From contig JAAXGF010000086.1 of the NCBI GenBank assembly GCA_012267605.1, positions 1 through 14,856 on the forward strand: DNA of 14,856 nt. The letters run 5' to 3'. The notes under the pieces are model-generated. The model saw nothing but the letters and a program-made list of their open reading frames with translations. It was not told the DNA's origin and searched no databases. Position numbers and translations under genes: made by a program. Source of the DNA: Alphaproteobacteria bacterium. Its GTDB lineage: Bacteria; Pseudomonadota; Alphaproteobacteria; JAAXGF01. The stretch's first letter is position 1. Each line of letters begins with the position of its first letter. Of this stretch, positions 14,685-14,856 are shown piece after piece.

Positions 14685-14856
14685 ATGGAAATTACATCGA
14701 TTGCACCACCCAAGCCGGTTATCCCGTCGCGGGAACGCGCGGACCAAGGCTATGAAACAGCGAACACAAAAGATTCCGCGGCCGATCGCACACCTGCCGA
14801 GAATCGTGTCGTCCGAGTTGAATCCCAGGATGGAGGGGAAGGCACGAAGCGCGCTA
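14685..14856 (+). CDS. Unrecognised protein, 5' part only (runs off the right edge)
   Basis: ATG at 14685 has AAGGA 8 bases upstream, and the frame is open to the window end (57 complete codons). The visible N-terminus (MEITSIAPPKPVIPSRERAD, then a stretch rich in D, E, N, T and R ending DGGEGTKRA) has no signal peptide or hydrophobic segment and looks disordered. A sigma-54-type promoter precedes it. In alphaproteobacteria that often means flagellar, nitrogen or stress genes, and a disordered charged N-terminus followed by a helical domain would suit a FlaG-like flagellar protein. That is a guess from context; the rest of the gene is outside the window. Confidence 0.65.
   Translation, partial: MEITSIAPPKPVIPSRERADQGYETANTKDSAADRTPAENRVVRVESQDGGEGTKRA

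Noticed and set aside
14018..14713. 231-residue minus-strand frame across the lipoprotein gene and its upstream region
   Set aside because: Its 3' part is an out-of-frame reading of the lipoprotein gene and its 5' part crosses the sigma-54 site and the next start; no recognisable domain. An internal AGGAGG near 14537 kept it under consideration.
1..14856. CRISPR arrays, tRNA/rRNA genes, riboswitches
   Set aside because: No regularly spaced direct repeats, cloverleaf sequences or recognisable aptamer cores were seen on reading both strands by eye.

Overview
The window looks like chromosomal DNA of an alphaproteobacterium, possibly of the Rhodospirillales type. This is inferred from the protein styles (BapA/FecR-type prefix domain, TPR-glycosyltransferase, periplasmic-type isoaspartyl methyltransferase, PhhB-like dehydratase), the moderate GC content and the frequent GTG starts. 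No rRNA, tRNA or CRISPR array was seen.

Left part (1-4030): a short minus-strand ORF resembling only the N-terminal prefix of large adhesin/RTX-type proteins; a 444-base AT-richer gap; a minus-strand TPR + GT9-like glycosyltransferase gene split by an apparent one-base deletion in a six-base homopolymer (1616-1621); a gap of about 600 bases with a good extended -10 promoter; and a plus-strand gene for an unrecognised exported, C-terminally membrane-anchored protein.

Centre (4146-12550): one compact plus-strand operon of seven genes. It encodes an exported-type protein-L-isoaspartate O-methyltransferase, a family-5 solute-binding protein, two Dpp/Opp/Nik-type permeases, two ATPases, and a large polytopic protein with a spermidine-synthase-like SAM domain. 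Three of the junctions are 4-base start/stop overlaps (GTGA, GTGA, ATGA), so the last protein is translationally tied to the importer. An importer of peptides (or polyamine- or metal-like solutes) bracketed by two SAM-binding-fold enzymes is the most interesting biology here, and its substrate cannot be read from sequence.

Right part (12551-14856): a truncated ISL3-family transposase remnant (minus); a likely two-gene minus-strand unit of a small lipoprotein followed by pterin-4a-carbinolamine dehydratase; and, divergent at the right edge, the first 57 codons of an unrecognised gene preceded by a near-consensus sigma-54 (-24/-12) promoter.
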